Origin: an uncultured Eubacteriales bacterium
Lineage (GTDB): Bacteria; Bacillota; Clostridia; TANB77; UBA1234
Reading direction: 5' to 3'
DNA length: 64,000 bases
Assembly (NCBI GenBank): GCA_949283575.1
Contig: CASDSU010000035.1
Location: forward strand, 1 to 64,000
The position numbers and the translations under genes are program-made. The stretch's first letter is position 1. Each line of letters starts with the position of its first letter. The notes beneath the pieces are model-generated. The model was not told where the DNA came from and ran no database searches. It saw only the letters and a program-made list of their open reading frames with translations. Shown here piece after piece: positions 26,790-37,131 of this stretch.

Positions 26790-27926
26790 ATGAAGAAAAT
26801 AGGTTTAATGTTTTTGATGATACTTATGATATTTTCAACGACTGTTCATGCAAATTCAATAGATTCTATTACCATGGATATTTATATTGATAAATATGGA
26901 AATGCTGAAATAACAGAAGTTTGGGAATGTTATATAAATCATGGAACAGAGAGTTATATAGAACTCTATCTTCATGGAATACGAATGGAACATTAAATAG
27001 TAAGAAAAACAAATGTGGTTTGAAGATACTCTTGATGTATGAGGATATGGAGACTATGGTGCACTAGCGTATGTGTATGATGGTGAAATAAAAATGCATT
27101 CTAATAAGTCAATTAATTCTGATGAATATATGGTTGTTTTAGTTAAATTTCCAAGCAATACATTTAATGCTAAAGTAAAAGAAAATAAAAATTTTAATTA
27201 TACTTATTACAGAGATATTCCTTGTGAAAAGGTATATTTAAAATATTTTATCTCACAAATGCTACTAAAATTGCTAAAAATAAAACAGATTTTATGGGTG
27301 CAGTAATTCTTAAATGGATGAAAAATGGATATATAAAATTAGATAAAATTGAAACAAGTGGAATCTTTTCAAATGAAGAAAGTTGTATTATTTTAAATCA
27401 TAATAACGTGCGTAAAATTAAAAATTTCTTTGAAAAAGAGTTATATAAACTTATGTACGATGCGAGTGTTGATGGTGTTCTTGAAAAGAAAGAATTAGAA
27501 AAGTGGTGTAAAAACAAATATAATCAAATACTTAGTTGGTTTGATAAAGCTATTATTGATACAAGAGAAGATTTAATTAAATTGGGAGAAATTACTCTTG
27601 AAAAAAGAGGGAAATTTTTAAAAAGGAATTGTTATATATTGTCGGATAATCTTATTCAAGAAGCTGTAAATATAGCTGGTTTGAAAAAATATTTAGAGGA
27701 ATATACTCTTATTCATGAAAGAGAGCCTATTGAAGTTAAGTTATTTGAAGATTATTTGATATTTGCACAAATTGTTGGTATAGCAGATAAGGTCGCAAAG
27801 AATTTTAAAGATTTATATCCGGAAATGATTGAAACATCATCATTTAGTTCTTATGATGATATTATATATATTATAACTGTTACAAATAAAGGAATTAGTG
27901 CAGCACAAACTGCAATACTTAATTAA
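26790..27926 (+). pseudogene. Decayed DUF2207 membrane protein
   Basis: Begins with ATG 26790 and a signal peptide (ending TVHA-NS), then the DUF2207 start SIDSITMDIYIDKYGNAEITEVW. The frame is lost near 26970-26995. A further piece of the domain (SDEYMVVLVKFPSNTFNA) lies at 27073-27306. The cytoplasmic C-terminal part (MGAVILKWMKNGYIKLDKIE ... EREPIEVKLFEDYLIFAQIVG) is intact at 27294-27926. The membrane segments that should lie between these parts are missing, so there is a large internal deletion as well as frame breaks. The C-terminal piece alone spans 210 residues. Confidence 0.85.
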
Positions 27927-27930
27927 TATG

Positions 27931-27959
27931 TTGAAGTTAGATGCTTTATGCGGTAAAAT
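27931..27959 (+). promoter_or_regulatory. Promoter of recJ
   Basis: TTGAAG (27931-27936) and TAAAAT (27954-27959) separated by 17 bases, 30 bases upstream of the recJ ATG. Confidence 0.6.
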
Positions 27960-27988
27960 GTCTGTATGGTTTTATGATGGGGGGAAAA

Positions 27989-29686
27989 ATGGTTAAGAAG
28001 TGGTTATATTCAAAATTTGAAGAAGATAAAGTGAAAAAAATAGCGGAAGAAAATAATATTTCTGAATTATTGGCCAAAGTATTGATTGGTAGAGACTTTG
28101 ATTCAAAAGATTCTATTAACGATTTTTTACATCCTAAAATCGACAGTTTATATGATCCTTTTTTATTAAATGATATGCAAATTGCGGTTGATACAATAAT
28201 TGATTCATGTAATAAAAAAGAAAAAATTATGATATATGGTGATTATGATGTCGATGGAATCACCAGTGTATCAGTACTTAAAAAGTTTTTTGCGGATATG
28301 GGTGTATGCGCAGAACATTATTTGCCAAGTAGACTTGAAGAGGGATACGGGTTAAATAATGATGCTTTAGATAAAATTGCTAAGAATGGTACTAAACTTT
28401 TAATAACCGTAGATTGTGGAATTTCAGCGTATGAAGAGGTTGAGTATGCTAAAAGTCTTGGCATGAAGGTGATTGTTACTGATCACCATGAATGTCTCGA
28501 AAAACTTCCTGAAGCGATTGCTGTAATAGATGCTAAAAGACCTGACAGTACATATCCTTTTAATTCGCTTGCAGGAGTAGGTGTTACATTTAAGTTGATT
28601 CAAGCGATATCATATAAATTGGATTTTGACAGAAAAAGATATTTGAAATACATAGATATAGTTGCTCTTGGAACAATTGCTGATATTGTTCCTTTGATTG
28701 ATGAAAATAGAATAATTGTGAATTTTGGTTTAATTCTTATGAAGCAAACTCGTAATATTGGTTTGCAAGCTCTCATAAGAGTTAGTGGATATGAAAATGG
28801 CACAAATTTAAATTCAACAGCAATTTCTTTTGGGATTGCACCAAGAATAAATGCATCTGGAAGAATGGGAAAGGCTGATTTAGCTCTTGAGTTGTTACTT
28901 GAGAATAATCCAGAAAAAGCATATAAAATAGCGCTAGAACTTAGCGATACAAATAAGGAAAGACAAGATGTTGAGAAGGACATAATAAACCAAGCTGTTG
29001 ATATGATTGAAAAGGACAAGCTATACGAAAAAGATATAATTGTTTTATATCATGAAAATTGGCATCATGGTGTTATAGGTATAGTTGCGTCTAAAATAAC
29101 AGAACTTTATTATAAACCGTCAATTTTAATATCACTTGAAAATGGTGTAGGAAAGGGTTCTGGTAGAAGTATTGAAGGGTTTGATTTGCATGATGCGCTT
29201 TCAAAATGTACGGATTTACTCTTGAAATTTGGTGGACATGAAATGGCTATAGGTCTTTCAATTGAAGAAAATAAATTAGAAGAATTTTCGAAAAAAGTTG
29301 AAGAGATTGCAAAAGAAAGAGGGACAAAAGATTTACAACCAACAGTTAAGATAGATGCTGAAGTGACTGCTGAAAATATATCATATGAAACTCTTAAAGA
29401 AATAGAGCTTTTGAAGCCATTTGGTGAAGCTAATCCACCGCCAGTTTTTGTGTATAAAAATATAAAAGTGGACGGAGTAAGACTTTTATCAAATGAGAAG
29501 CATCTAAAATTATCGTTAAAAGACGGAATGCATGTCTTCGATGCGATAGCCTTTAATATGGGAAGTCAAAAGTATAGTATTAAAATTGGAGATAAAGTGG
29601 ACGTGTTACATGCGTTAGAAATAAATAGCTTTAATGGAATAGAAAAAATTCAAATGAATGTAAAAGATTTAAAGAAGAGTTTGTAG
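27989..29686 (+). CDS. recJ: Single-stranded-DNA-specific exonuclease RecJ
   Basis: 565 residues from ATG 27989, preceded by GGGGGG; an earlier in-frame ATG at 27941 lies over the promoter. DHH-family motifs: YGDYDVDGITS near 80-90, TVDCGIS, TDHHE near 155, and the DHHA1 GKGSGRS near 390. RecJ degrades 5' ends of ssDNA in recombination and repair. The length matches the Firmicute short form. It is followed 29 bases later by relA, an order common in Clostridia. Confidence 0.93.
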   Translation: MVKKWLYSKFEEDKVKKIAEENNISELLAKVLIGRDFDSKDSINDFLHPKIDSLYDPFLLNDMQIAVDTIIDSCNKKEKIMIYGDYDVDGITSVSVLKKFFADMGVCAEHYLPSRLEEGYGLNNDALDKIAKNGTKLLITVDCGISAYEEVEYAKSLGMKVIVTDHHECLEKLPEAIAVIDAKRPDSTYPFNSLAGVGVTFKLIQAISYKLDFDRKRYLKYIDIVALGTIADIVPLIDENRIIVNFGLILMKQTRNIGLQALIRVSGYENGTNLNSTAISFGIAPRINASGRMGKADLALELLLENNPEKAYKIALELSDTNKERQDVEKDIINQAVDMIEKDKLYEKDIIVLYHENWHHGVIGIVASKITELYYKPSILISLENGVGKGSGRSIEGFDLHDALSKCTDLLLKFGGHEMAIGLSIEENKLEEFSKKVEEIAKERGTKDLQPTVKIDAEVTAENISYETLKEIELLKPFGEANPPPVFVYKNIKVDGVRLLSNEKHLKLSLKDGMHVFDAIAFNMGSQKYSIKIGDKVDVLHALEINSFNGIEKIQMNVKDLKKSL

Positions 29687-29715
29687 GTACTACATAAGTA
29701 GGAGGATGAAGATAT

Positions 29716-31887
29716 ATGACAAAAATTGAAGATATAATCGCCAGAGTAAAAAGTTATAATAAACGATCTGATGTAAAATTAATAACGAAAGCATATGAGT
29801 ATGCTAATCGTTATCATGAAGAACAAAAAAGAAAATCAGGTGAGCCGTATATTGTTCATCCGTTAGAAGTTGCGTACATTGTATCAACATTGGAATTAGA
29901 TGATAATGCTATATGTGCAGCGCTTTTGCATGATGTTGTTGAAGATACTCCAGCGACGCTTGAAGAAATGAAAAAAGAATTTAACGAGGAGATTGCGATT
30001 TTAGTAGATGGAGTAACAAAACTTGGTAAAATAGCAAGTTATATAGATAAAGAAGAAGAACAAGTTGAAAATTATAGAAAGTTTTTCTTGGCAATGGCAA
30101 AAGATATAAGAGTTGTCATGATAAAACTTGCTGATAGACTACATAACATGAGAACTTTGAAACATTTGAGCGATGACCGAAAAATTGCAATTGCAAAGGA
30201 AACGAGACAATTATATGCTCCACTTGCAAATAGACTTGGTATATATTCGATAAAATGGGAACTTGAGGACTTAAGTTTATTGTATTTAGAGCCTGATGCA
30301 TATAAAGAATTAGTTGAGGCAATAAATTCAAAGCGTGAAGAACGTGAAAAATTTATTAACGACATAATTCTTGAAATTAGAAAAAAATTAAAAGAAGTTA
30401 GAATTGAAGCTGAAGTTTATGGAAGACCAAAGCATCTTTACAGCATTCATAGAAAAATGCAAAAAGATAATAAATCAATTGAACAAATATATGATTTGTT
30501 TGCAATGAGAATTATTGTGAATTCAGTCAAAGACTGTTATGCTGCACTTGGTTTGGTGCATGAATTATATAAACCAATGCCAGGACGTTTTAAAGATTAT
30601 ATAGCTGTTCCAAAACCAAATATGTATCAGTCACTTCATACGACGCTTATTGGTAATGGTGGCACACCTTTTGAAATCCAAATAAGAACGTGGGATATGC
30701 ACAGAGTTGCTGAGTATGGTATTGCTGCGCACTGGGCATATAAAGAGGGAAAAAACATTTCTGCTTCTGATGAAAAGCTGTCATGGCTTAGAGAAACTTT
30801 AGAATGGCAAAAGGAAACTAATGACGACAGAGACTTTATGAATAAATTGAAGTTTGATTTGTTCGATGAAGATGTTTTTGTATTCACTCCAAAGGGTGAT
30901 ATTAAAGCACTTCCAGCAGGAAGTATTCCAATTGATTTGGCTTATATGATTCATGAACAAGTTGGAAACAGAATGATCGGTGTTAAAATAAATAGTAAGA
31001 TGGTTCCAATAACAACACCACTTCAAAATGGTGATATTGTTGAAATTGTTACATCAGATAACACCAAAGGCCCAAGTCGTGACTGGCTTAAAATTGTAAA
31101 AACAACTCAGGCACGTAGTAAAATTCAAAATTGGTTTAAAAAGGCTCAACGTGAGGAAAATACAGCAAAAGGAAAAGAATTAGTTGAGAAGGAGCTAAAG
31201 AGAATTGGAATGTCTTTTGCACAATTATTTAAAACTGAATGGATTGAAAAGGCACTTCAAAGATATAAATATAATACATTAGATGATTGTTATGCTGCAA
31301 TTGGATTTGGTGCTATTTCTCCAGCAAAGATAATTACTAGACTGCTTGAAGAGTATAAGAAAGAACATAAGGAAGAAGAAATTGAGAATAAGATAAATGA
31401 GCTTCGTCAAAATAAGCGTCCTGATAAGAGTAAAGTGTCAAAATCAGGTATTATAGTAAAAGGAATTGATAATTGTTTAGTAAAACTTTCGCGTTGCTGT
31501 AATCCGTTGCCTGGTGATGATATAATTGGTTATATAACGAAAGGCAGAGGTGTTTCTGTTCATAGAGCAGATTGTATAAACTGTAAAGAGTTATTAACAG
31601 AAGAACAAAGACTTATAGAAGTTTCTTGGTATAAAGAAAATAATGCTTCTTATATGGCTGAGCTTGAAATATATGCAAATGATAGAAATGGTTTACTTGC
31701 AGACGTTACTGTTGCAGTAGGTGATTTAAAGGCAAAAATAGTTTCAATTAATGCTAGAACTGTTCAAAACAACAGAGTTGCAATCATAACAATTGGTCTT
31801 GAAGTTGTTGATATAGAAATGCTTAATAAAGTAATAAAGGTAATTAGAAAAGTAGATAGTGTATATGATGTACACAGACAAAAATAA
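29716..31887 (+). CDS. relA: Bifunctional (p)ppGpp synthetase/hydrolase
   Basis: 723 residues with all Rel domains: HD hydrolase (SGEPYIVHPLEVAYI, LLHDVVEDT), synthetase (YGRPKHLYSIHRKM, DLFAMRIIV, MYQSLHTTLIG), TGS (VFVFTPKGDIKALPAGS) and a C-terminal ACT domain (ADVTVAVGDLKAKIVSINAR). It makes and degrades the stringent-response alarmone. The HD histidines and HD pair are intact, so hydrolysis should work. AGGAGG precedes ATG 29716. Confidence 0.95.
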   Translation: MTKIEDIIARVKSYNKRSDVKLITKAYEYANRYHEEQKRKSGEPYIVHPLEVAYIVSTLELDDNAICAALLHDVVEDTPATLEEMKKEFNEEIAILVDGVTKLGKIASYIDKEEEQVENYRKFFLAMAKDIRVVMIKLADRLHNMRTLKHLSDDRKIAIAKETRQLYAPLANRLGIYSIKWELEDLSLLYLEPDAYKELVEAINSKREEREKFINDIILEIRKKLKEVRIEAEVYGRPKHLYSIHRKMQKDNKSIEQIYDLFAMRIIVNSVKDCYAALGLVHELYKPMPGRFKDYIAVPKPNMYQSLHTTLIGNGGTPFEIQIRTWDMHRVAEYGIAAHWAYKEGKNISASDEKLSWLRETLEWQKETNDDRDFMNKLKFDLFDEDVFVFTPKGDIKALPAGSIPIDLAYMIHEQVGNRMIGVKINSKMVPITTPLQNGDIVEIVTSDNTKGPSRDWLKIVKTTQARSKIQNWFKKAQREENTAKGKELVEKELKRIGMSFAQLFKTEWIEKALQRYKYNTLDDCYAAIGFGAISPAKIITRLLEEYKKEHKEEEIENKINELRQNKRPDKSKVSKSGIIVKGIDNCLVKLSRCCNPLPGDDIIGYITKGRGVSVHRADCINCKELLTEEQRLIEVSWYKENNASYMAELEIYANDRNGLLADVTVAVGDLKAKIVSINARTVQNNRVAIITIGLEVVDIEMLNKVIKVIRKVDSVYDVHRQK

Positions 31888-31918
31888 ATATACACCCAAA
31901 ATATTGGAGGAAAAACTC

Positions 31919-32548
31919 ATGATAATGAAGACTTTTAGAGCTCAAGTTGGTAATACTAATATGTTCACAAATATGTATGTAATAGCTGATGAAAATACTA
32001 AAGATGGTGTTTTGATTGATGCTGGTGCAGGGATTGACAAAATAATAAATTTTATAGAGAATACCCAGATAAAACTAAAATATATAATCTTAACTCATTG
32101 TCATGTTGATCATATTGCTGGACTAAAAGCTTTAAAACAAGAATATCCGAGGGCTAAAATAGTGATAAATGAGGAAGATAAAGATGGACTTGTGGATGAA
32201 TCAATAAATATGTGCGAGTTGCTTGGGGTAGAAAACAATTTCTTAAATGCAGATGTAACAGTTAAAGAAGGTGATGTTTTGGAGTTTGGAGGATTACAGG
32301 CGTATATTATCCATACTCCAGGACATACGGCTGGAAGCATGTGTGTGTTGATAAAAGATGCTTTATTTAGTGGGGATACGCTGTTTAAAGGTACTAGAGG
32401 TAGAACAGATCTGAAAACAGGATCTGAAAGAGAAATATTATGGTCAATAAAAGATAAGCTCTTAAAACTTCCAGAGGAAACAATTGTATATCCTGGACAT
32501 GGCGCTACGACAATAATTAGAGATGAAATTGAACTTTATAAGGAGTAA
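31919..32548 (+). CDS. Metallo-beta-lactamase fold hydrolase (glyoxalase II-like)
   Basis: 209 residues from ATG 31919, eight bases after GGAGGA; upstream in-frame ATGs lie inside relA. The metal motif THCHVDH puts His60, His62, Asp64 and His65 in place, with a later HTPGHTAGS, DTLFKGTRGR and a final PGHG. Small proteins of this type next to rel in Clostridia are annotated as hydroxyacylglutathione-hydrolase-like; the true thioester substrate is unknown. Confidence 0.88.
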   Translation: MIMKTFRAQVGNTNMFTNMYVIADENTKDGVLIDAGAGIDKIINFIENTQIKLKYIILTHCHVDHIAGLKALKQEYPRAKIVINEEDKDGLVDESINMCELLGVENNFLNADVTVKEGDVLEFGGLQAYIIHTPGHTAGSMCVLIKDALFSGDTLFKGTRGRTDLKTGSEREILWSIKDKLLKLPEETIVYPGHGATTIIRDEIELYKE

Positions 32549-32573
32549 ATTAATAAAAATTAATATAAAAAAC

Positions 32574-32602
32574 TTGCAAATGAAAAGTATATAGAATATA
32601 AT
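32574..32602 (+). promoter_or_regulatory. Promoter of tRNA-Leu
   Basis: TTGCAA (32574-32579) and TATAAT (32597-32602), 17 bases apart, 30 bases before the tRNA. Confidence 0.75.
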
Positions 32603-32632
32603 AAGCAAGTACTCGAAATTAGAGAGTTGCTT

Positions 32633-32715
32633 GCCCGAGTGGCGGAATTGGCAGACGCACACGACTCAAAATCGTGCGGGAAACCATGCGGGTTCAAGTC
32701 CCGCCTTGGGCACCA
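32633..32715 (+). tRNA. tRNA-Leu (CAA), CCA encoded
   Basis: Acceptor GCCCGAG with CTTGGGC, long variable arm (GCGGGAAACCATGC region), anticodon loop CTCAAAA with CAA at 32667-32669, T arm GGTTCAAGTCC, discriminator A and encoded CCA (32713-32715). A class II tRNA of the expected size. Confidence 0.95.
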
Positions 32716-32719
32716 AAGA

Positions 32720-32750
32720 AGATACTGTTATAAACAGTATCTTTTTTTTT
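32720..32750 (+). terminator. Terminator of tRNA-Leu
   Basis: AGATACTGTT and AACAGTATCT pair around a three-base loop, followed by eight further T. Confidence 0.9.
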
Positions 32751-32839
32751 AGGATTTTTGCCTGTGGACAAGTGGATTGCAGTATTTTGTTCCCATTTGC
32801 CTAATTTACACGAAAATTGTAAAAATATGCAAATATTGG

Positions 32840-32868
32840 TTGACATATTATGCAAAATGTAATAGAAT
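32840..32868 (+). promoter_or_regulatory. Promoter of orphan cassette A
   Basis: TTGACA (32840-32845) and TAGAAT (32863-32868) with 17-base spacing. About 180 bases of leader follow, with GGAGGGG and an immediate ATG-TAA (32909-32926) and a hairpin pairing ATTTTCGC with GCGAAAA. Confidence 0.75.
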
Positions 32869-33046
32869 ACCATTGTAAATTATGCAACTCAATTGAACCT
32901 TAGAAAATGGAGGGGTTATAATGTAAGTCGATTATTCATTCTCATGATTTTCGCAATTGGGGTGAGAACGGCGAAAAAAAATCTATGTACAAACATTCGT
33001 ATTGATTTATGACAAAATCGAAAAATGCAGAAAGGGGAAGCAATAC

Positions 33047-33322
33047 ATGGAACATAGAAGTGGAGCTACTAAGATTCGAATTACCAAGATTGTAAGTGGA
33101 ATGAAAGTAATGGATGACCAGATGCAGGAAAATGTCTGCTCTTCCAAGAACAGATGTATTCTCGGTTTCCTCGCTGAAGGAAGACAGGTTCTCATGAACG
33201 AAAATGAACTTGTACGGAACTATGCTAACGGTGATGGAACCCAGATTCGGCTCAATGCTATTGTGCCGGGAAGGATCTACACGGTCTACACCCGTGGGTA
33301 TGAATTGGCGACAGCCAACTAA
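33047..33322 (+). CDS. Orphan cassette protein A, unknown, GC-richer than host
   Basis: 91 residues from ATG 33047, with AAAGGGGAAG nine bases upstream (an earlier in-frame TTG at 33002 is less likely). Basic, beta-rich pattern, three cysteines, no membrane segment, no family recognised. Codon use differs from the neighbours: many C- or G-ending codons (CTC, ACC, CAG, GTC) and two CGG arginine codons, which I do not see in intact host-type genes of this window. It has its own promoter and terminator. Likely a horizontally acquired gene. Confidence 0.7.
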   Translation: MEHRSGATKIRITKIVSGMKVMDDQMQENVCSSKNRCILGFLAEGRQVLMNENELVRNYANGDGTQIRLNAIVPGRIYTVYTRGYELATAN

Positions 33323-33340
33323 TAATGTATAACTCTTTGT

Positions 33341-33377
33341 AAAAAGTGCTCAAGAAACACTTGGGCGCTTTTATTTT
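33341..33377 (+). terminator. Terminator of orphan cassette A
   Basis: AAAAAGTGCTCAAG pairs with CTTGGGCGCTTTT (G-U pairs included), followed by ATTTT. Confidence 0.8.
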
Positions 33378-33387
33378 ATACTTATGC

Positions 33388-33416
33388 TTGACTTTGCGAA
33401 GAAATTGACGTATAAT
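33388..33416 (+). promoter_or_regulatory. Promoter of orphan cassette B
   Basis: TTGACT (33388-33393) and a perfect TATAAT (33411-33416), 17 bases apart. Confidence 0.75.
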
Positions 33417-33477
33417 GTTTATTGTTTATGTAAACCTATGGGATACCATACAAATTGAAATTTTGGAGGTAAAACAA

Positions 33478-33744
33478 ATGACGACAAAAGTGAATTTAAA
33501 ACCTGTGTACGATTTCTATGACGTGGAATTTCTTCTCCGGTTCAAAGGTGAAGATAGAAGTGCAAATGTTCCATATCATGGCAATCGAGTTGTAGAGCTG
33601 GTTAAGCCGGAGCAAAATAAAAAGGCTGAACAGCTGCAGGACGAACTCACTCAGACTCTGCGAAAGTATTTTGCTGGTCTTAACGAATTTCCGGTCGAGA
33701 TTGTCATGGTCGAGCTCGTGAAATTCAAACGCAAGGACGCCTAA
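33478..33744 (+). CDS. Orphan cassette protein B, unknown, GC-richer than host
   Basis: 88 residues from ATG 33478 behind TTGGAGG; an in-frame ATG at 33415 overlaps the promoter. Soluble, charged, mixed alpha/beta pattern (VNLKPVYDFYDVEFLLRF ... PVEIVMVELVKFKRKDA), no family known to me. Codons are GC-richer than in the host genes and include CGG. It sits directly after cassette A, each with its own promoter and terminator. Confidence 0.7.
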   Translation: MTTKVNLKPVYDFYDVEFLLRFKGEDRSANVPYHGNRVVELVKPEQNKKAEQLQDELTQTLRKYFAGLNEFPVEIVMVELVKFKRKDA

Positions 33745-33765
33745 CCAGCGTTCTTTTTTTATATT
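33735..33765 (+). terminator. Terminator of orphan cassette B
   Basis: GGACGC and GCGTTC pair around CTAACCA, followed by seven T. It overlaps the last codons of the gene. Confidence 0.7.
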
Positions 33766-33816
33766 TTTTTCAGTAAAAAATAGTTGGAATTTTATGTTTC
33801 ATTTTTTAATAAAATA

Positions 33817-33845
33817 TTGATATCGAACAAAGAATAGTATAGAAT
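33817..33845 (+). promoter_or_regulatory. Promoter of the glycolytic operon
   Basis: TTGATA (33817-33822) and TAGAAT (33840-33845), 17 bases apart, upstream of gap. No CggR gene or clear operator is visible. Confidence 0.65.
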
Positions 33846-33856
33846 AACCCTTGTAG

Positions 33857-34891
<1,035 letters not shown>

Positions 34892-34908
34892 GATATAAAA
34901 TAAAGAGA

Positions 34909-34962
34909 GGGGGCGACATAAAATCCCTATAATGACATTATAGGTTGAGAGGTGTCGACCCC
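34909..34962 (+). repeat. Structured intergenic hairpin between gap and pgk
   Basis: Outer arms GGGGCGACA with TGTCGACCCC enclose an inner stem CCTATAAT/ATTATAGG. There is no T run, so it is more likely an mRNA processing or stability element, or a REP-like insert, than a terminator. Confidence 0.65.
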
Positions 34963-34996
34963 TAAATTAATATAGATAGAAAGGAAGTTTTTCGGT

Positions 34997-36181
34997 ATGT
35001 TAAATAAAAAAACAATCGAAGATATCGATGTAAAAGGAAAAAAAGTTTTAGTTAGATGTGATTTTAATGTTCCTCTTGATGTTGAAACAAAAACAGAGAT
35101 TACTGATGATAGAAGAATAACAGAAGCTCTTCCAACAATTAAATATTTGATGGATCAAGGTGCTAGAGTTATTTTATGTTCTCATATTGGTAAGACAAAA
35201 AATAAACAAAGTCTTGCTCCAGTGGCAAAGAGACTTTCTGAGTTATTAAATAGAGAAGTTCCATTTGCTAGTGATGTTGTTGGTGAAGATGCTAAAGCAA
35301 AAGCTGCTGCTTTAAATGATGGTGATGTAATGTTAATTGAAAATGTTCGTCTACATCCTGAAGAAGAAGCTAATGATCCTGAATTTGCAAAAGAACTTGC
35401 CTCACTTGCTGAATTATATGTAAATGATGCTTTTGGAACAGCTCACAGAGCTCATGCTTCAACAGCGGGTGTTGCTGATTATTTGCCAGCTGCTTGTGGA
35501 TATTTGATTCAAAAAGAAATCGGAATAATGGGTGGAGCTTTAAATGAGCCAAAGAGACCTTTCCTTGCAATTCTTGGTGGTTCAAAAGTTTCTACAAAAA
35601 TTGGTGTAATAGAGAACTTGTTAGATAAAGTTGATGGGTTAATGATTGGTGGAGGTATGACATATACTTTCGCTAAAGCTCAAGGTGGAAATATTGGTAA
35701 TTCAATTTGCGAACTTGATAAATTAGATTTAGCAAAAGAAATCTTAGCTAAAGCAGAAGCTAAAGGTGTTAAACTATATTTCCCTGTTGATACATTATGC
35801 GCAGCTGCACCAGCTGAGGATGCCGAAACAACAGTATGTCCTTCAAATGATATTCCTGATGGATTAGAAGGGTTAGATATCGGACCAGAATCAATTAAAA
35901 TGTTTACAGAGGCTATTAAAGAATACAAAACAATTATTTGGAATGGACCAGTTGGTTTCTTCGAACTTAACAAATTTGCGAATGGAACAAACGCAATCGC
36001 TAATGCGCTTGCAGAGAATGAAGAAGCTGTTACAATAATTGGTGGTGGAGATAGTGCTGCTGCAGTAGAAAAAGCTGGATTGTCAGAAAAAATGACACAT
36101 GTTTCTACTGGTGGAGGAGCTTCACTTGAATTTATAGAAGGAAAGACATTACCTGGTATTGCTTGCTTACAAGATAAATAA
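34997..36181 (+). CDS. pgk: Phosphoglycerate kinase
   Basis: 394 residues with [11 protein letters not shown] near 17-27, the substrate loop SHIGKTK near 61, [16 protein letters not shown] near 192 and the nucleotide motif GGGDSAAA with [14 protein letters not shown] near the end. It makes ATP from 1,3-bisphosphoglycerate. AAGGAAG precedes ATG 34997. Confidence 0.97.
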   Translation: MLNKKTIEDIDVKGKKVLVRCDFNVPLDVETKTEITDDRRITEALPTIKYLMDQGARVILCSHIGKTKNKQSLAPVAKRLSELLNREVPFASDVVGEDAKAKAAALNDGDVMLIENVRLHPEEEANDPEFAKELASLAELYVNDAFGTAHRAHASTAGVADYLPAACGYLIQKEIGIMGGALNEPKRPFLAILGGSKVSTKIGVIENLLDKVDGLMIGGGMTYTFAKAQGGNIGNSICELDKLDLAKEILAKAEAKGVKLYFPVDTLCAAAPAEDAETTVCPSNDIPDGLEGLDIGPESIKMFTEAIKEYKTIIWNGPVGFFELNKFANGTNAIANALAENEEAVTIIGGGDSAAAVEKAGLSEKMTHVSTGGGASLEFIEGKTLPGIACLQDK

Positions 36182-36304
36182 TTTGCATGAAAATCAGCAT
36201 CTTGCGGAATGTTTTAAATTGGTTCCGTACTCAACGTACCACAGTACGCCTCCGTGCGTCACTCAATTTAAAAATTTCGCAATCTACTAATTTTGATGCA
36301 AATT
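36181..36304. repeat. Imperfect inverted-repeat element between pgk and tpiA
   Basis: Outer arms 36181-36221 and about 36262-36304 are near-complementary over about 40 bases (ATTTGCATGAAAATCAG against TAATTTTGATGCAAAT). The centre holds GTAC/CACGG-type short inverted repeats, more GC-rich than the surroundings. It looks like a MITE or REP unit inserted in the operon. Confidence 0.7.
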
Positions 36305-36347
36305 TAGAAAAAAAGAAAAAATTGAAAGAGAAAGAGGTTGATTCTAA

Positions 36348-37097
36348 GTGAGAAGAAAAGTTATCGCAGGAAACTGGAAAATGAACAAATCACCAGAAGA
36401 TGCAAAGACTTTTATGCAAAGTTTTCCTGAACTTGTTAAAGATTCAGAGAGTGAAGTTGTTCTTTGTGTTCCTTACATAGATGTATGTGTTATGAAAGAA
36501 CTTGCTAAAGATACTAATGTTAAGATTGGCGTTCAAAACGTGCATTATGAAGAAAAAGGTGCTTATACAGGAGAAGTTTCTGTAAAGATGCTAAAAGATA
36601 TAGGAATGGAGTATGTTATAATTGGTCATTCTGAGAGAAGACAATATTATAACGAAACTGATGAGGGTGTTAACAAAAAATTAAAAGCATCTCTTGCTAA
36701 TGGTTTGAAGCCTATTGTTTGTGTTGGTGAAACTTTAGAGCAAAGAGAAGCTGGTATAACTAAAGATTTTGTTACAACTCAAGTTAGACTTGCTTTAGAA
36801 GGTTTATCTAATGAAGATGTTGAAAAAACTATAATCGCTTATGAGCCAATTTGGGCTATTGGTACAGGCAAAACTGCATCTAAAGAAGATGCTAATGAGG
36901 CTTGTGCTTGGATAAGAGACGAAATAAGAAACTTATTTGGTGATGTTGCTGAAGAAGTTATAATTCAATATGGTGGAAGCGTTAAGTCATCAAATGCTAA
37001 TGAATTATTCAATATGTCTGATATTGATGGTGGATTAGTTGGTGGAGCAAGCTTAGAACCAGAAGAGTTTGCTAAGATAGTAAATTATAATAAATAA
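36348..37097 (+). CDS. tpiA: Triosephosphate isomerase
   Basis: 249 residues, GTG start at 36348 with AAAGAGG ten bases upstream. Motifs AGNWKMNK (6-13), catalytic His in IIGHSERR near 93-100, catalytic Glu in AYEPIWAIGTGK near 163-174, and IQYGGSV near 205. It interconverts DHAP and glyceraldehyde 3-phosphate. Confidence 0.97.
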   Translation: MRRKVIAGNWKMNKSPEDAKTFMQSFPELVKDSESEVVLCVPYIDVCVMKELAKDTNVKIGVQNVHYEEKGAYTGEVSVKMLKDIGMEYVIIGHSERRQYYNETDEGVNKKLKASLANGLKPIVCVGETLEQREAGITKDFVTTQVRLALEGLSNEDVEKTIIAYEPIWAIGTGKTASKEDANEACAWIRDEIRNLFGDVAEEVIIQYGGSVKSSNANELFNMSDIDGGLVGGASLEPEEFAKIVNYNK

Positions 37098-37131
37098 CGC
37101 AACCTAGAGAAAGAAAAAGGAGACGAAAAAG

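Noticed and set aside
33002-33046. TTG start 15 codons upstream for cassette protein A
   Set aside because: ATG 33047 has a better-spaced ribosome site; the upstream TTG has none.
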